64,000 bases of DNA. It comes from Bermanella sp. WJH001 (GTDB taxonomy: Bacteria; Pseudomonadota; Gammaproteobacteria; Pseudomonadales; Oceanobacteraceae). The stretch lies in NCBI RefSeq assembly GCF_030070105.1, contig NZ_JASJOO010000003.1, positions 1,101,155 through 1,165,154 of the forward strand, given 5' to 3'. Within the stretch, counting starts at the first letter, position 1. The number at the start of each line of letters is the position of its first letter. The position numbers and the translations under genes were made by a program. Below the pieces are notes generated by a model that was not told the origin of the DNA, made no database searches, and worked only from the letters and a program-made list of their open reading frames with translations. Shown here in pieces: positions 10,001 through 16,448 of this stretch.

Positions 10001-10916
10001 TGTTGGTCCAAGCGAGAAGTAAAACCGGGGCTAATATACAAAGAGATACGATGAGTAAAACTAACCGTAATGTCCAAGCATTGCTGGCCTGGGTAGGCCA
10101 GCCATTTTTGGGGATTGCTGCCAGTTGCCAGTTACCAAATGGTAATTCGATAAAAGCGATGACTGGGTGTTTAGTGAAAATAGTATCATCGCCATAAAAC
10201 GTGGTGCCGCTGGAAATACGCTTGTCTTGACCAAAAATCGCAATGTCCAACGTGAGGTCTGTATCAAGTAGTCCGCTTGCTTCATAAAGTTTATCCGTAT
10301 CAATGACGGCCGATACCAGCCCCCAGAATTGCCTTTCACCTTTGACAATATGATGACTGTAAACAGGAATACGACCAATAAAGCCCCTGCCGCCCTGAAC
10401 CAGATTGACTGGTCCTGCTAACACCAGTTGACCACTGTCTCTTGCGGTGATGGCACTTTGACGTTGTTTTTCATTTTTTAAGTAATTGAGACCAATGGCT
10501 TGTTTGTTTCCTTCAATGGGGTGCATCAGCTTAATGACCATATCAGGAGCAGCGGCAATGTTTCTTAATTGATTGTTAGCTTCTATTAATGGGGCGGCAA
10601 ATTGTGAAAAGCGCGCCTGTGACATATTAGGTTCAATGCTGATGGCAGAAATCAAACCATTGACCGCTTGAATGTTGCTATTTAATCCCCCCTCAAGGCG
10701 GGCGCGTATGGTACTTAATTGGTTTTGAACAATGGTACGAGACTTTTGCAAATAGGTTTTGTTGTTATTGTCATCAATAAACCAAGCGCAAGCGGTTATG
10801 ATGGTTGTTGCCATGATGGCAATGAGCCAGAAATGATAGCGCCAAAATAAGCGGCTTAAGCTCTTAAGGCCAGACTGGGCAGGTGAAATCTGCTTATTTA
10901 GATCGGTTTTAGCCAT
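7059..10916 (-). CDS. CHASE-PAS-PAS-GAF hybrid sensor histidine kinase with two receiver domains
   Basis: A 1285-residue membrane-bound hybrid kinase. Order: membrane segment near 28-47, periplasmic CHASE domain about 75-265, second membrane segment about 283-303, PAS about 315-430, PAS/PAC about 440-560, GAF-like region about 580-745, HisKA with phospho-acceptor H780 (MSHEIRTPMNG), HATPase with N, G1 and G2 boxes, receiver 1 with D1064, and receiver 2 with D1210 (ILMDCQMPILDG) and the TKP lysine. No HPt domain is attached and no HPt or response regulator gene is adjacent, so its partner is elsewhere. CHASE domains bind small extracellular ligands; which one cannot be told. No strong ribosome-binding site precedes the ATG. 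Confidence 0.93.
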   Translation of the reverse strand: MAKTDLNKQISPAQSGLKSLSRLFWRYHFWLIAIMATTIITACAWFIDDNNNKTYLQKSRTIVQNQLSTIRARLEGGLNSNIQAVNGLISAISIEPNMSQARFSQFAAPLIEANNQLRNIAAAPDMVIKLMHPIEGNKQAIGLNYLKNEKQRQSAITARDSGQLVLAGPVNLVQGGRGFIGRIPVYSHHIVKGERQFWGLVSAVIDTDKLYEASGLLDTDLTLDIAIFGQDKRISSGTTFYGDDTIFTKHPVIAFIELPFGNWQLAAIPKNGWPTQASNAWTLRLVLLIVSLCILAPVLLLAWTNNERREQQLRLKALFELSPIGIALNDFETGEYLSVNNRLAQDTGYTLKELENLSYWDLTPKKYQQDEEKQIDDLIKTGFYGPYEKEYINKQGEPYPILLNGVLIQDSRGRNLIWSFVQNTSLQKQVEKRLKDNNQQLELVIEATQVGIWDWQVQTGELSLNERWAQIIGYSLEELGDISIETWLTHAHADDLEESGNKLQAHWDGLTDNYIFECRMNHKNGNLIWVLDTGKVIEWDENHKPVRMVGTHLDITEKKLAETNLATINESLESQMRLLKTIASAQREFIQNTNYKSAFKNLLHSINILTESELSFIGDVCYEKGQAFIKLITFNSVKDDVIHPDLEHAFERDGLTFTKPDNLFVESVNSQTALFLNNPELKFNLSSLPDLHPKINNYISIPIIQKGICIGVIGLANRESGYDNNLVNWLAPLTNTVGQLIERVATIKEKEKTELALIEAKNDAESAGRAKTEFLATMSHEIRTPMNGVLGMLTLLQRTELTPDQSKKIDIAKISAESLLSIINDVLDFTKVESGKLELEKIDFNIRDLIDDVCQSMALRIQEKNIELIIDSSELNHINVISDPVRLRQILTNLIGNAGKFTSDGEIRVKSRIETINDELVFHCEIEDTGIGIPANQIDKLFTSFTQVDASTTRKFGGTGLGLSICKRICELMNGSIQVESKENQGSCFSFKIPVTQSQLAHDNANIDKFKNINALIIHSNQKSSQAINQQLLKWGCIPTIANNGSDAIETLNQNNTFQVVLIDASLKDMNGIELCKIIKENHPQLKARIILMTTINQVPSDIEIKAAGFDGHFAKPVTTQDLLLSFNIGESKPDAASCQIEHSNNNQDTLPNHAHILLVEDIPFNQEVALMLLEEMGVTADVANNGQEAVEKFKASLKQGHGYNTILMDCQMPILDGYDATREIRKLEKHTDSNVHIIAMTANAMNTDQQKCLEAGMDDYLTKPIDEKKLFSTLKKWLNLSSKA

Positions 10917-11023
10917 AGCCAGTTTTTTGCGCGCATCCTTTAACGTCTTTTAAGTGTAGATGATTCTGACAAGGTGTGAGCCAATTGCAGCAATTGCTCG
11001 TAAACGGATAAACAGGAGGGGTT

Positions 11024-11386
11024 ATGAATACAATCAGAGCAGTGGGTGTACTTTACATATTATCAGCACTTTGGTGCATGTTTAGATTAGAGCTTTCGGC
11101 TCAGGGGTTGGGTTTTGGTTTGTTAACACCAGGGGCCATGATTGAATATTTCAGCGTTTATGGGGGCTTACAGTTGGGATTGGGTTTGGCGATGATCGGG
11201 GTGACATTCAAACCCGGTATGTTCCTAGGTGGTTTGTTTTTTAGTTTGATTTTTTCTTGGGTTCTAGCGGCAAGTCGTGTGGTCGGGTTAGCTTTATATG
11301 AGCCTAATGGTCTTATGTGGGGCTTGTTGGTGCTTGAAGGGGCAATCGCGTTGGCCCTGTCTTATACATGGTACAAAACCAAGTAA
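11024..11386 (+). CDS. DUF4345-like small membrane protein
   Basis: A 120-residue protein with four hydrophobic segments and the conserved GAMIEYFSVYGGLQLGLG pattern found in DUF4345-type proteins. A strong ribosome-binding site (AGGAGGGG) precedes the ATG. It is monocistronic: divergent from the histidine kinase and facing the GDSL lipoprotein gene across a shared hairpin terminator. No biochemical function is known for the family. Confidence 0.72.
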   Translation: MNTIRAVGVLYILSALWCMFRLELSAQGLGFGLLTPGAMIEYFSVYGGLQLGLGLAMIGVTFKPGMFLGGLFFSLIFSWVLAASRVVGLALYEPNGLMWGLLVLEGAIALALSYTWYKTK

Positions 11387-11390
11387 TTAT

Positions 11391-11420
11391 AAAAGCCAGC
11401 TGCGTCTGCCGCTGGCTTTT
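11391..11420. terminator. Bidirectional terminator between DUF4345 and GDSL lipoprotein genes
   Basis: A ten-base-pair stem (11391-11400 with 11411-11420) of the form AAAAGCCAGC/GCTGGCTTTT with a ten-base loop. The A and T tracts on both flanks let it serve both convergent transcripts. Confidence 0.75.
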
Positions 11421-11449
11421 ATGTTGTTAGTGGGTCGTTATCACAGCCG

Positions 11450-12172
11450 TTATAGCAAGGGTTGTAACTTCGGCCAAATCAAGTCTGCCAGGGTGCGAGA
11501 GCCATTGGCGGTTGGGTGAATGTTGTCACTCAGTACATCTTGGGCTGGCACCATGCCTCGTGGATCGAGGAAGGTACAGTTTGCCGTGGTGTTGCTACAA
11601 GCTTGGCTTAGCTTGTCATCACCATAGTTAAGTGCACCGGTTAGGTTTGCATTACCACGTGGTAGTTCGTAGTAGCCTAGATAAATGACATTGCTCACGC
11701 CGTCATTATCCATTTGGTTCATCAGATTCACCAAATTAACGTATTGATCATTGATTAAATTCTTACAACTGCGACTAATGCTCCAACGCCACCAATGGGT
11801 ACGGCAACCATATGGGTCTAAGATGATCGCTGGGATCAAGATGTCGTTACCGCCGCCGTCCATCACGATTGTTTCGATATTGGCGTCTGTTGATTTGGCA
11901 TCTTGGTACTGACGCTCAACGGAATTAGCCACAATACCGCCTGATAATTCTGCACCGCTTAATGTGTAATCACGGAAGGTTTGACCGGCGCGGTCTTCTA
12001 AGATGCGTTGAATGTCACCCGATAAATCAAAGATCGAATCACCCAGTGTAATGATTTCGTTGCGATCTGCATTTTCTACATAGCTACCACTACCGCAAGC
12101 AATTAGTGACAACATCAGTAGTGAACCGACTAGGGCCTTAGTCGTGTGCACTAGGTTTTTTAGCATGGTCAT
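11450..12172 (-). CDS. SGNH/GDSL-family lipoprotein hydrolase
   Basis: A 240-residue lipoprotein with lipobox LIAC (Cys26) after a hydrophobic signal. Mature-protein motifs fit an SGNH hydrolase: block I ITLGDSIFD with the nucleophilic Ser, block III-like DGGGNDI, and block V DNIHPT with the Asp-x-x-His pair. It is therefore a probable esterase or lipase anchored in the outer membrane or facing the periplasm. The ATG at 12172 has AAGGAG eight bases upstream. It lies 160 bases downstream of the lipase-chaperone-like gene in the same direction, separated by a terminator hairpin, so the two are probably separate transcripts. The substrate is unknown. Confidence 0.85.
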   Translation of the reverse strand: MTMLKNLVHTTKALVGSLLMLSLIACGSGSYVENADRNEIITLGDSIFDLSGDIQRILEDRAGQTFRDYTLSGAELSGGIVANSVERQYQDAKSTDANIETIVMDGGGNDILIPAIILDPYGCRTHWWRWSISRSCKNLINDQYVNLVNLMNQMDNDGVSNVIYLGYYELPRGNANLTGALNYGDDKLSQACSNTTANCTFLDPRGMVPAQDVLSDNIHPTANGSRTLADLIWPKLQPLL

Positions 12173-12244
12173 TTAAGCTTCTCCTTATTATTTGTCTAAA
12201 TAGACAGGCTGAGTGTAGAAGCTGAAATTTTTCTACCAAAATTA

Positions 12245-12278
12245 AAAAGCGAACAGCTTTTAGAAAGTGTTCGCTTTT
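12245..12278 (-). terminator. Terminator downstream of the lipase-chaperone-like gene
   Basis: Perfect 11-base inverted repeat (12245-12255 with 12268-12278; arm AAAAGCGAACA) with a small inner stem CTTT/AAAG. On the minus strand it ends in a T-rich run, which suits termination of the gene at 12333-13361. Confidence 0.75.
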
Positions 12279-12332
12279 CATATATTTAGTATTATTTTTA
12301 GGATATTAATGTTTACCAGTGGCACACTTGTA

Positions 12333-13361
12333 TTAGTTGCTGCCATAAAGTCTTGGACGATTAAACCTAAAAAAACCGGAATCTTCTTCGGCTTTTATTG
12401 TGGGCGCTGCGTTTTTAAAATATTGCTCTCTGAGGTCTTGTAGTTTGTTTGTTAGTTCATCCCCTTTATACACCTGACTGAGTTGGTCACGAGCAGACAT
12501 GTATTGATGGCCGTTTTGCCAACGCTGTTCTTTAATTTGGTCCTCTTGTGCGAGTAGCTTGATGTCACTTTCAGAAAATCCCAGTTGCTTTCGACTGGCG
12601 TCAATTGCGCTTTGGCGCTCACTTGGGCTTAACTGTGCAAGGTCACTTTGTACGCTTTCAAGTTGGAAGTAGACATTTGAAATAAGACCTTTATTCATTG
12701 TGAAATTGGTCTGCTCTTCTGAATACAGTTCATCTAGGGTATTTTTGAGAATATACAGTCGTTCCTGCATGGTTATATCACTAGCATCATTAAGTGTGGC
12801 AATGGTTTGTTGTACGGTTTGACGTTTAGACTCTTGGCTTTGCAGTTCTTTGTACCAAATTTCTTCTGCCAAATCGCCAAAAATATCATGGCGTTTTTGC
12901 CATAAGGTACCGTCTTTAGTGAGTGGATCTAAGTCATTTAAATCCAATAAATTGTTTGCATACCATGTGTCGTATTGATCTAACTTACTGATAATTGCCA
13001 AGATATCGCTGGCGTATTTTGGAAAGGCTTGTTGGATAATGGTATTAAATAGAGTGTCCCCATTTTGAGGGAATTCTTCCCTTACAAAATCACGAAAGTC
13101 CTGCAGAGTGACTTGTACTCTGACTAGGTGGATTTCATGTTGATGCCGTTCAATTAGCGCTTTAATCATTTGATTAATAAAGGCTTCTTCGGTGGTGTGT
13201 TGCTGATTGAATATAATGGGGGGGACTGATTTTTGAGGATCAGTGACATTGTAATTTGAAGAGGCCGTTGTGGTGATGATGCTGGCGGTTTGAAAACTAC
13301 TGGCAATAAAGCCAATGGCTCCAAGCCCTACAATGCACAGACCTAAACGTGAGAGATTCAT
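12333..13361 (-). CDS. Lipase chaperone (Lif/LimK)-like membrane-anchored foldase
   Basis: A 342-residue protein with a single N-terminal membrane anchor (residues about 5-25) followed by a long, charged, almost wholly helical domain, the layout of steric lipase foldases of the lipase modulator family. Supporting stretches are a pair resembling the two mini-domains (LFNTIIQQAFPKY and the IFGDLAEEIWYKEL segment) and a late LSPSERQSAIDASRKQLGFSE stretch followed by W-x-x-x-x-x-Y-x-x-x-R. Such proteins fold class I.1/I.2 secreted lipases in the periplasm. No cognate alpha/beta-hydrolase lipase is adjacent; the nearest hydrolase is the GDSL lipoprotein. The canonical RxxFDY motif is not seen. ATG with GGTGG seven bases upstream. 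Confidence 0.65.
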   Translation of the reverse strand: MNLSRLGLCIVGLGAIGFIASSFQTASIITTTASSNYNVTDPQKSVPPIIFNQQHTTEEAFINQMIKALIERHQHEIHLVRVQVTLQDFRDFVREEFPQNGDTLFNTIIQQAFPKYASDILAIISKLDQYDTWYANNLLDLNDLDPLTKDGTLWQKRHDIFGDLAEEIWYKELQSQESKRQTVQQTIATLNDASDITMQERLYILKNTLDELYSEEQTNFTMNKGLISNVYFQLESVQSDLAQLSPSERQSAIDASRKQLGFSESDIKLLAQEDQIKEQRWQNGHQYMSARDQLSQVYKGDELTNKLQDLREQYFKNAAPTIKAEEDSGFFRFNRPRLYGSN

Positions 13362-13624
13362 TAAAATACCACCTTTTATTATTATAAGTTGATGCTAAAC
13401 CCTTAACGTTCTTTTTGCTTTTTAAAATACGAACAAAAAAATGGGCTTGTACGTATTTGGTTGTCTCGTCTTATTTTGACCTAGAATATATTATGAAAAG
13501 TGCCATATTTAGTATTGCTAGTGTTTTGTAAGCTGGCTATGTCAATACATGCCAAATGTTTTTTAATGGCAATTAAAGACGAAAATAATAATAAATTTGA
13601 AATATCGAATGTTGAGTTAATCTC

Positions 13625-14629
13625 ATGTTTAGTGATATTTATTTTAGACTTTTACTTGAAGTAATGGGTAAAGATCCGAATATAAAAAAAATTCCAAGTT
13701 TAAGACTTGATGGTGAAAAGAATTCAAACCTAAATTCGGTTGTGAATTTTCATCGTCTTATTAAAAGTATTTATGAGCAGTGCCCAGACTCAAGCATTGG
13801 TTTGGAGTTTGGTCGGCAAATAAAGCCTATTAATGCTTGTGATTTTTCACGTTTGATCGCCACATCAAAAGATGTCTCTAGCGGACTTGATGCGTTAGTT
13901 GATTTTTATCCTCGCTTAAATCTTAAGCCATTTCCGCTTTTGTATAAAAATGAAAAGCACATCTCAATTGCATTGTGCTTTCCGTATGAAAAAGCCATTG
14001 GCATGGCGCATAAGCGATTTTGCAGCGAAACATTTTATAGCTTTTGTTTGAATTTGCTTTGTGATGTGGTGATAGAGCCTATTAATGCGGTGAAGTTGTA
14101 TTTGGATTTCCCTAAACCAAGTTATGCCAGTGAATATCAGGCATTGTTTAAATGTGAGGTGGAGTTTGATGCGCCGTTGTCCATGGTTGTGTTTGATCGC
14201 TCAATCGAAAACTTACCACTTACCAGTGCGAATGAGTGTCTGCATGAGGTTTATTTAACCAAAGCCCATGAAGCTTGGCAGCAGGTGAAGCGTCAGCAGA
14301 ATTTCCAATATCGGACTTTAAGTCAATTAATGCGTGATTTTCCCGCCAGCTTTAATGGTCAGTACTTGGCGGATGCATTGAATATATCGCCAAGGGGCTT
14401 ACAAAAACGATTAAGTGCGGAAGGTTGCTCCTATTCACTGATGTGTCAGGTTGTAAGAAAAGAGTTAGTAAAGGTGTGTTTGTATCAGCGTCATTATGAG
14501 CTAGAGGATGTGGCGGCTTGTTTGGGCTTTCAATCCCAGGGGAGTTTCAGAAAGTTCTTCAAAGCGCACTTTGGTTTAAAGGCGCAGTTGCCTGATCTGA
14601 CAAAACTTGAGCGTTTAGAGCAGGCGTAA
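13625..14629 (+). CDS. AraC-family transcriptional regulator (Arabinose_bd N-terminal type)
   Basis: A 334-residue regulator. Residues about 20-210 resemble the arabinose-binding-domain-of-AraC type N-terminal region (OruR/ArgR-like architecture), and residues about 235-325 form the two helix-turn-helix units, with signature SPRGLQKRLSAEGCSY and the second helix in LGFQSQGSFRKFFKAHFG. It is divergent from the lipase-chaperone-like gene across a 263-base AT-rich intergenic region, so it may control that gene and the GDSL gene beyond. That link is positional inference. A hairpin terminator overlaps its stop codon. Confidence 0.88.
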   Translation: MFSDIYFRLLLEVMGKDPNIKKIPSLRLDGEKNSNLNSVVNFHRLIKSIYEQCPDSSIGLEFGRQIKPINACDFSRLIATSKDVSSGLDALVDFYPRLNLKPFPLLYKNEKHISIALCFPYEKAIGMAHKRFCSETFYSFCLNLLCDVVIEPINAVKLYLDFPKPSYASEYQALFKCEVEFDAPLSMVVFDRSIENLPLTSANECLHEVYLTKAHEAWQQVKRQQNFQYRTLSQLMRDFPASFNGQYLADALNISPRGLQKRLSAEGCSYSLMCQVVRKELVKVCLYQRHYELEDVAACLGFQSQGSFRKFFKAHFGLKAQLPDLTKLERLEQA

Positions 14630-14653
14630 AGTCAGCCACTAGTTGCTGACTTT
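14628..14653. terminator. Bidirectional terminator between AraC and SEC-C genes
   Basis: Nine-base-pair inverted repeat AAAGTCAGC/GCTGACTTT (14628-14636 with 14645-14653) with an eight-base loop. It overlaps the last two bases of the AraC stop codon and lies 15 bases from the stop of the convergent SEC-C gene. Confidence 0.75.
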
Positions 14654-14667
14654 ACTCAATGCGGTGC

Positions 14668-15009
14668 TTAAGCAGCGCAGCATTTTTTGTATTTTTTACC
14701 ACTTCCGCATGGGCATGGTTCGTTGCGGCTAGCTTGCTTGGTGGTTACCGCACTGGCTGCTTCTTGCTTGCTTAACAAGATTTCAAGATCACGAATATTC
14801 TCTTCTTTTTCAGGCTCTACATTAATAATGCTTGCCCAGCCATTGCTTTCAAAGACACTGATTAACTCAAGTTTACGCTCTTGCGTTTGTACGCTGATGT
14901 TTGCTGGCGCTTTATCTGTACCCAAGCGTACGACTTTATTAGTCTCAAAGGCCGGGCTGCTATGCGCGGGCTTCTTCATGGGTGTACCTTTGTAGAAGAA
15001 TTTGGACAT
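14668..15009 (-). CDS. SEC-C motif metal-binding protein (PBPRA1643-like)
   Basis: A 113-residue protein with a C-terminal SEC-C zinc motif: [17 protein letters not shown] at residues about 95-111, the same zinc-binding tail found on SecA. The N-terminal part (KFFYKGTP, then a domain with [11 protein letters not shown]) matches the small PBPRA1643-type family of marine gammaproteobacteria. The lone SEC-C tail implies zinc binding and perhaps interaction with the ribosome or SecB, but no function is established. It is monocistronic with its own terminator. Confidence 0.85.
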   Translation of the reverse strand: MSKFFYKGTPMKKPAHSSPAFETNKVVRLGTDKAPANISVQTQERKLELISVFESNGWASIINVEPEKEENIRDLEILLSKQEAASAVTTKQASRNEPCPCGSGKKYKKCCAA

Positions 15010-15222
15010 AAATCACCATTTAAGTTGCAGGCCGAGAAAAGGGTGGCCTAAATATGAGTTGGGCTTAAACCCAAGAATAAACGGCCTCTATTGTAGTGTA
15101 TTTACCATGAAATATCCTAACTAGTTCTAGTAAAGCCATTGAGCGAGCGTGAACCTTGTAATCGACTAAACTGACATGGTGATGGTAGCGGTTGTAATTA
15201 GCATTAAGGGGTGTAAATTTTG

Positions 15223-15251
15223 TTGTCAAACCCCCTTAACAGTGGTATTTA
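15223..15251 (+). promoter_or_regulatory. Candidate sigma-70 promoter of the M42-like peptidase gene
   Basis: TTGTCA (15223-15228), a 17-base spacer, then TATTTA (15246-15251). The match to consensus is moderate, but it is the only well-spaced pair close to the gene, and a perfect palindrome follows directly where the transcription start would fall. Confidence 0.4.
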
Positions 15252-15254
15252 GCC

Positions 15255-15275
15255 CATGACAGGCTGCCTGTCATG
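15255..15275. promoter_or_regulatory. Perfect 10+1+10 palindrome upstream of the peptidase gene
   Basis: CATGACAGGC, a single central T, then GCCTGTCATG: a perfect inverted repeat 14 bases before the first possible start codon. It lies just downstream of a candidate -10 element, the classical position for a repressor operator. It could instead fold in the mRNA leader. Confidence 0.55.
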
Positions 15276-15289
15276 TCATTCTTAATTAA

Positions 15290-16381
15290 ATGGATACGTT
15301 AATGACCAAACCTTTTACGGGTAACAATCTGCCCGATGGTTTCTTAGATCTTTTGTCGTCTTTGTTGCGCAACCCCAGTGTCGTGGGTGCAGAACACTCT
15401 TTCTTTCGTATTTTACAGCGTGAGCTAGAAGAGCGCGGCGCTAACGTAACATGGTATGAGGGTTTGTTGGTCGCACAAGGGAATGACCCTGATAGCCTTA
15501 TGTTTTCAGCCCATATAGACCGTCATGGTCTGATGTGTACGGGCCCGAATGAATTTCAATATGCGGCATTTGTGTCTGGTGCTCGCTCCGACCTATTAGG
15601 CAATTCAGTTGGTGAGCAACTGATGAAAAAAATTGTATACCGTTTTCAGAATGAGTCTGTGTATGCGTATGAGCCTTGGTCTGGTACATATCGCGGACGT
15701 GGTGATATTAAAAATGCGTATATTTGTGAATACCGCAACAACTTAATTTTTGAGCTAGAAGGGTTAGAGCATTTGGTTGCGGGTACCCCGGTTGCTTTCA
15801 CGGATAAATTAAAAATTCAGCCGGATACTATTTCTGGTCAGCTAGATAACGTATTGACCGCTGCTGCATTGGTGTATTTATTTGAATTGGGTTTTCAAGG
15901 CACCGCATTTTTTACAGCCCAAGAAGAAGCGGGTAAAAGCTGGCGTTATTTGTTGGAATGGTTTCGTCGTTTTGGTGGCTCCACTAACCAATTAATCGTG
16001 GTGGACACCAGTCCGTTTCCTGATATTCAAGCGGCCAGTTCACAGCATTTGGTGTTGCGCCATCAAGATGCGAACGCGCTGTTTAATGTGGCTTTGACTA
16101 AAAAATTGCAAGACACCTGTACAGACCTTGGTATTAGCTATTTATACAAGGATGCGTATGTGGAGCAATTAAATAAAGAATTGGTCGCCAAAGGTGAGAT
16201 GCCGCATTCAATGGGCTCAACAGAGTTAGGTCGTATTATCTCCGCTTCTAATGGTTTGGTAGATGGCACAACTTTGCAGATTCCAACCTCGGGTTACCAT
16301 ACCTTGTCAGAAACAGCGCCTAAAACATCGGTTGCTGCATTTTTATCTTTGCTCAGTTCATTATGTGAACTCGACAAATAA
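15290..16381 (+). CDS. M42-like metallopeptidase/aminopeptidase
   Basis: A 363-residue member of the MH clan (M42/M18/M28-like). Metal-ligand and catalytic motifs are visible in order: SAHIDRHG (His and catalytic Asp), GQLDN (bridging Asp), TAQEEAG (catalytic Glu and ligand), VVDTSPF (Asp) and TSGYHTLSE (His). This set predicts a co-catalytic di-zinc aminopeptidase or deacylase in the cytoplasm; there is no signal peptide. Starts at 15290 or 15302 are both possible; the second has a GGA six bases upstream, the first has no visible ribosome-binding site. It lies upstream of ptsP in the same direction, separated by an inverted repeat. The substrate is unknown. Confidence 0.82.
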   Translation: MDTLMTKPFTGNNLPDGFLDLLSSLLRNPSVVGAEHSFFRILQRELEERGANVTWYEGLLVAQGNDPDSLMFSAHIDRHGLMCTGPNEFQYAAFVSGARSDLLGNSVGEQLMKKIVYRFQNESVYAYEPWSGTYRGRGDIKNAYICEYRNNLIFELEGLEHLVAGTPVAFTDKLKIQPDTISGQLDNVLTAAALVYLFELGFQGTAFFTAQEEAGKSWRYLLEWFRRFGGSTNQLIVVDTSPFPDIQAASSQHLVLRHQDANALFNVALTKKLQDTCTDLGISYLYKDAYVEQLNKELVAKGEMPHSMGSTELGRIISASNGLVDGTTLQIPTSGYHTLSETAPKTSVAAFLSLLSSLCELDK

Positions 16382-16400
16382 AAAGCGTTAAAAACTGCTA

Positions 16401-16427
16401 CACTTGCCAACTGATTTTTGGCAAGTG
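16401..16427 (+). terminator. Stable hairpin between peptidase and ptsP genes
   Basis: Perfect ten-base inverted repeat CACTTGCCAA/TTGGCAAGTG (16401-16410 with 16418-16427) with a seven-base loop, starting 19 bases after the peptidase stop. Only a short T run follows, so termination may be partial; it also lies in the leader of ptsP. Confidence 0.5.
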
Positions 16428-16448
16428 TGTTTAATCCTTGAGTGCTAT

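Noticed and set aside
11450-12172. GDSL lipoprotein as the partner lipase of the chaperone-like protein
   Set aside because: Known foldases serve alpha/beta-hydrolase lipases with a GHSxG motif; the GDSL fold is different and a terminator separates the two genes.
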